Assembly: GCA_900752785.1 (NCBI GenBank)
Contig: CAADWP010000006.1
Location: 1-8,086 of the forward strand
From: an uncultured Ruminococcus sp.
GTDB lineage: Bacteria > Bacillota > Clostridia > Oscillospirales > Ruminococcaceae
Direction: 5' to 3'
DNA: 8,086 nucleotides
Shown: one piece after another, positions 5,761 through 8,086 of the stretch
Layout of the letters: each line of letters starts with the position of its first letter
Numbering within the stretch: position 1 is the stretch's first letter
Program-made: the position numbers and the translations under genes
Notes under the pieces: model-generated
Database searches by the model: none
Told to the model about the DNA's origin: nothing
What the model saw: only the letters and a program-made list of their open reading frames with translations

Positions 5761-7275
5761 TTAAGGTTCGAAAATCATTATGCCTTCATAACCATTACCC
5801 TGATGTCTCTTGACCTTTTCGACTATGAAGCCGTTAGCGGTCAAGTACTTATACAAAGCCTGTGAAAAACCTGTTATATCCTTGAATGTGTCACGATTAT
5901 TGTTATAGTAACAGTTAAAGGTTTCATATAAATTTTGAGTCAGAACAAAATTACCAGGCTGAGGTCTTATATAGCTCATGACAAAATCTTCTATATTATA
6001 ATATTGAGCATCTATCGGAGTATTACGAATTGAATAATCGTCAAGACCTGTATCATCACCAGTAAAGTGATAGCCATTGTTTTCCAATCTGATAAAAGCA
6101 TTTAAAGCTTCAGTGGTAATTTCATTCAACTCGGAATTTAATATCATAGAAACAATGTTGGGATTCTGCTCGGCTTTTGGGATTTTTACGTCAAACGGCA
6201 AAGTACATATTCTACGCTTAATAGCACTATCACCACTGCTGTATGCCATTCCGATATCGTGATTACTTGCTATTATAATTTTGCAAGTGCTTAAAAAGCT
6301 AATCTGCATTGCATTTTTCTTATCAGCAGTTATCCTATCATGCCCAGAGATTCTCTTTAATACTGCTAACTGAGCACTATCAAGAGTTAAAGCACCCTCA
6401 TCGGAACTGACATTAATACGTTTGCCTTGAAGTTCGGACATTGCAAATCGACCGCCGAGTAAGTTCTTCATAGACATACATGTTATCGCTGGTCCGATAA
6501 GCAATTGACATATCAGTGCAATAAACGTTGACTTGCCATTATCTCCTAATTCTCCAGGGAAAATAAAGAAACGTTTCGCATGAGCATCACTGCTTATGCA
6601 GTATCCAATAATTTCCCATGCTCTTTGAATCAGCATATCATTTTCATCAAACAGGGTTGATAAAAATTTGTCCATAAGTGGGTGAATCTGCGGAGCGGTT
6701 CCTAAGTATGAACCTGCAACCTGGATTGTGGGAAAGTAATGAATAGGAGCAATTACCTCCAATGCTCCCGTTTGATTGTTGAAATAACCATTTTTACAAT
6801 AGGTATATCTTTCATCGTTTGGTTCACCAATGAAGGGACTTGCTCTCATTTTTAATTCGTTAACTATTTGAACGATATCCTTGTATGACAATTCAAATCC
6901 ACAATTACATATATAATTGAAAACACTATTCATAAATGTCGATTCATTATATGGTCTGTAGATGTAATTGTCCATCATGTAAAGTGTATCCTGATGTCTT
7001 AACAACAGATTAAGCTGACTAAGTTCTTTAACGAACTTATGACGTATTTTTTCACGCTTATCGCCTAAATCCATATCATCAGGAAGAATCTTAGGCTTAG
7101 TTGCCACTATTTCCTGCTCCTTTGGAGTAAAAGATACGGTTTCATCTTTTGGCTCTGAACTCGTTTTTCCTCCGCCGAAAAGGTTTGGATACTTGTCCAC
7201 GGTCTCAGGTGTAACATACATAAACAGTCCGTCATCGGAGTGTTCTGTATTTGGGTCGCAAGTGAAATTACACAT
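5761..7275 (-). CDS. D5/P4-family SF3 replicative helicase (annotated in databases as phage/plasmid primase)
   Basis: A 504-residue protein probably driving replication of the excised element by melting the origin and unwinding DNA as a hexamer. Residues about 1-70 are acidic and likely disordered. About 75-235 match a D5 N-terminal region. The SF3 ATPase follows: Walker A GELGDNGKST (241-250), Walker B strand with Asp-Glu (RINVSSDE, 286-293), motif C KIIIASNHD (332-340) and an arginine-finger segment AIKRR (351-355). The last 75 residues resemble a winged-helix tail. Many family members carry an N-terminal primase domain; I see none here (no zinc motif, no catalytic aspartate pair), so priming must come from elsewhere. 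The open frame starts at a GTG (7302), but the AGGAGG at 7289-7284 (- strand) lies inside that extension and eight bases before the ATG at 7275, which I take as the start. It is the first gene of the - strand operon. Confidence 0.9.
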   Translation of the reverse strand: MCNFTCDPNTEHSDDGLFMYVTPETVDKYPNLFGGGKTSSEPKDETVSFTPKEQEIVATKPKILPDDMDLGDKREKIRHKFVKELSQLNLLLRHQDTLYMMDNYIYRPYNESTFMNSVFNYICNCGFELSYKDIVQIVNELKMRASPFIGEPNDERYTYCKNGYFNNQTGALEVIAPIHYFPTIQVAGSYLGTAPQIHPLMDKFLSTLFDENDMLIQRAWEIIGYCISSDAHAKRFFIFPGELGDNGKSTFIALICQLLIGPAITCMSMKNLLGGRFAMSELQGKRINVSSDEGALTLDSAQLAVLKRISGHDRITADKKNAMQISFLSTCKIIIASNHDIGMAYSSGDSAIKRRICTLPFDVKIPKAEQNPNIVSMILNSELNEITTEALNAFIRLENNGYHFTGDDTGLDDYSIRNTPIDAQYYNIEDFVMSYIRPQPGNFVLTQNLYETFNCYYNNNRDTFKDITGFSQALYKYLTANGFIVEKVKRHQGNGYEGIMIFEP

Positions 7276-7318
7276 TGTACATTCCTCCTTATCATTATTC
7301 ACTTGTCAAGTTTCCTAA

Positions 7319-7361
7319 CTTAAACAGTGGCTGCTCATGGAAGATAATCGAACTGTTTAAG
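7319..7361. repeat. 10-bp perfect inverted repeat with 23-base spacer upstream of the SF3 helicase
   Basis: CTTAAACAGT (7319-7328) and its exact complement ACTGTTTAAG (7352-7361). It lies between the SF3 helicase start and a TATAAT on the - strand at 7377-7372. It would therefore fall in the first bases of that mRNA as a hairpin, or act as a DNA operator with two half-sites about three helical turns apart. Confidence 0.5.
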
Positions 7362-7371
7362 CTGTGATTTT

Positions 7372-7377
7372 ATTATA
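7372..7377 (-). promoter_or_regulatory. Possible -10 box for the replication operon
   Basis: An exact TATAAT on the - strand, about 97 bases before the SF3 helicase ATG. No good -35 box lies 16-18 bases upstream. The TCAGGA repeats at 7411-7436 would lie at about -45 to -71 from the predicted start, where an activator could bind. This is the best candidate I see, but it is weak. Confidence 0.35.
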
Positions 7378-7400
7378 CAATAATTAAATTGGAGAAATAT

Positions 7401-7442
7401 ATGAGTTTAATCAGGAGTTTTCAGGAATTATCAGGAATGTAA
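7401..7442 (+). CDS. Possible 13-residue leader peptide ahead of the divergent gene
   Basis: ATG at 7401 follows a GGAG (7391-7394) with six bases between, reads MSLIRSFQELSGM and stops with TAA at 7440-7442, 27 bases before the next ATG. The surroundings of the two starts are alike (TTGGAGA, an AT-rich spacer, then ATGA). It contains the three TCAGGA repeats. It may be a leader peptide or just a chance frame across regulatory repeats; no family is recognised. Confidence 0.2.
   Translation: MSLIRSFQELSGM
7411..7440. repeat. Three TCAGGA boxes at exact 10-bp spacing
   Basis: TCAGGA starts at 7411, 7421 and 7431, each followed by four variable AT-rich bases (the units at 7421 and 7431 share TCAGGAAT). 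One-turn spacing puts all three on the same DNA face, as in iterons or activator and repressor direct-repeat sites. They lie in the divergent control region between the SF3 helicase and the AT-rich gene. Confidence 0.55.
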
Positions 7443-7469
7443 AAATAACAAATTTTTGGAGAGATTTAT

Positions 7470-8086
7470 ATGACAAGAAAAGAATTTTTAAATAGTATGG
7501 TTAAATCAATCTTAGGCTATTCTATAATTGAATTTAAAGAAAAACAAAATGACAAAATTGAATATACAAAAACTGGAACGCTTATAAAAGATTGCACTTA
7601 TACTCAGCACTACCATGATAAAGTAGTAGAATTAATATGTTTCATATTCGACAACAATGTAAAAAAAATTAAAATTGAAACTGAAAATAAGCCTATAGAA
7701 GCGTATCAAAACAATGCAAGAAACTTTCTTTATAACATAATTAAGGATAATTCAGTAGAAAAAACAGTAGATGATTCATACAGATTATTCAGGTTAAGTC
7801 TTGAAAAACTGGATTATATTTATAGATTTATAATTATAAAAGAAATATTCAATGATAAAAAATATAAAGATAAAAGCGGAAATGAGAATTTTGATGATTC
7901 AGTAAATAAAATATTAGAAAACATAAATAGTCATCTTGATAAAGTGAGCAAAGCAAAAATCTTTAATGAAGTTGCGATTGATGATATTGAATATAATGAT
8001 TTAGAATCAGAATTAGAAATCTTTTATAAAAGTTCAGAGTTGGGCAAAAGATTTGCCAATATCAAAGAGTACTTAAAATTCAAAAA
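7470..8086 (+). CDS. Unknown AT-rich protein, 3' end beyond the window
   Basis: From the ATG at 7470 the frame stays open to the right edge: 205 codons and part of another, beginning MTRKEFLNSMVKSILGYSII. A GGAGAG (7458-7463) six bases upstream supports this start. I do not recognise a family. The visible part is Lys/Glu/Asn/Ile-rich and mostly helical in look, with no membrane segment, no signal peptide and no ATP-binding or nuclease motif. The only cluster of possible metal ligands is CTYTQHYHD at about residues 42-50. Codon use is strongly A/T-biased (many ATA, AGA, TTA), and two 60-base samples are about 20% and 28% GC, far below the host genes. It is transcribed away from the replication operon. 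This fits recently acquired cargo, possibly accessory or defence-related, or an element regulator; neither can be shown from sequence alone. Confidence 0.75.
   Translation, partial: MTRKEFLNSMVKSILGYSIIEFKEKQNDKIEYTKTGTLIKDCTYTQHYHDKVVELICFIFDNNVKKIKIETENKPIEAYQNNARNFLYNIIKDNSVEKTVDDSYRLFRLSLEKLDYIYRFIIIKEIFNDKKYKDKSGNENFDDSVNKILENINSHLDKVSKAKIFNEVAIDDIEYNDLESELEIFYKSSELGKRFANIKEYLKFK

Larger units (their letters stand above)
2450..8086. mobile_element. Integrated mobile element (satellite, IME or phage-like), left end; right end outside the window
   Basis: The left boundary lies somewhere between the rpsI stop (2389) and the integrase terminator (2527). From there the window holds a tyrosine integrase, an excisionase-like protein, an SF2 helicase, a D5-type SF3 helicase and a divergent AT-rich gene that leaves the window. 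An integrase sitting next to a housekeeping gene with its 3' end facing that gene is a standard element-end layout. No structural phage, relaxase or conjugation gene is visible. The replication module without capsid genes recalls phage satellites or integrative mobilizable elements, but this is inference. The exact att core cannot be named because the other junction is absent. Confidence 0.8.

Noticed and set aside
7276..7302. GTG start of the SF3 helicase
   Set aside because: The only good ribosome binding site is inside this extension and is correctly placed for the ATG at 7275.
7303..7308. TTGACA on the - strand just upstream of the SF3 helicase as a -35 box
   Set aside because: No -10-like hexamer lies 16-18 bases downstream; the ribosome binding site occupies that space.

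Overview
The window looks like chromosomal DNA of a low-to-mid GC Firmicute, most likely a gut Clostridia member of the Ruminococcus/Oscillospiraceae type, carrying an integrated mobile element. This placement is inferred from AGGAGG ribosome binding sites, consensus sigma-A promoters, Firmicute-type L13 and S9 proteins and a BspA-type leucine-rich repeat surface protein. No marker in the window fixes the genus.

Host part (1 to about 2450, all + strand). The window opens inside a BspA-like leucine-rich repeat protein with one C-terminal membrane segment and a charged cytoplasmic tail; its start lies off the left edge. A strong hairpin terminator follows. A 385-base gap then holds an exact TTGACA-17-TATAAT promoter and a leader that folds into a hairpin, which is a candidate L13 autoregulatory leader. 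These drive the rplM-rpsI (L13-S9) operon, which ends in a perfect-stem terminator.

Element part (about 2450 to beyond the right edge). Just after the rpsI terminator come a short inverted repeat and three tandem 11-bp repeats, probably integrase-binding sequences at the element's left end. Next, all on the - strand, are a terminator, a tyrosine integrase (2557-3612), a small excisionase-like helix-turn-helix protein (3629-3856), an SF2 DEVH helicase (3996-5741) and a D5/P4-type SF3 helicase (5761-7275). Transcription runs from the SF3 helicase toward the integrase. The SF3 helicase has no recognisable primase domain. The set is a recombination plus replication module of the kind found in phage satellites, integrative mobilizable elements or defective prophages. 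No capsid, relaxase, conjugation or partition gene is visible, so the class cannot be fixed.

Control regions. The 139 bases between the SF2 helicase and the xis-like gene hold an 11-bp perfect palindrome overlapping the -35 of an exact consensus promoter on the opposite (+) strand, pointing into the end of the helicase gene. This suggests regulated antisense transcription. The divergent region at 7276-7469 holds a 10-bp inverted repeat, three TCAGGA boxes spaced exactly one helical turn apart, and a possible 13-residue leader peptide.

Right edge. From 7470 a very AT-rich, open-ended gene of unknown function runs off the window, divergent from the replication genes. Its composition (about 20-28% GC in two 60-base samples, against 50% in an rplM sample) and position suggest cargo or regulatory content of the element. 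It is the least explained gene here.
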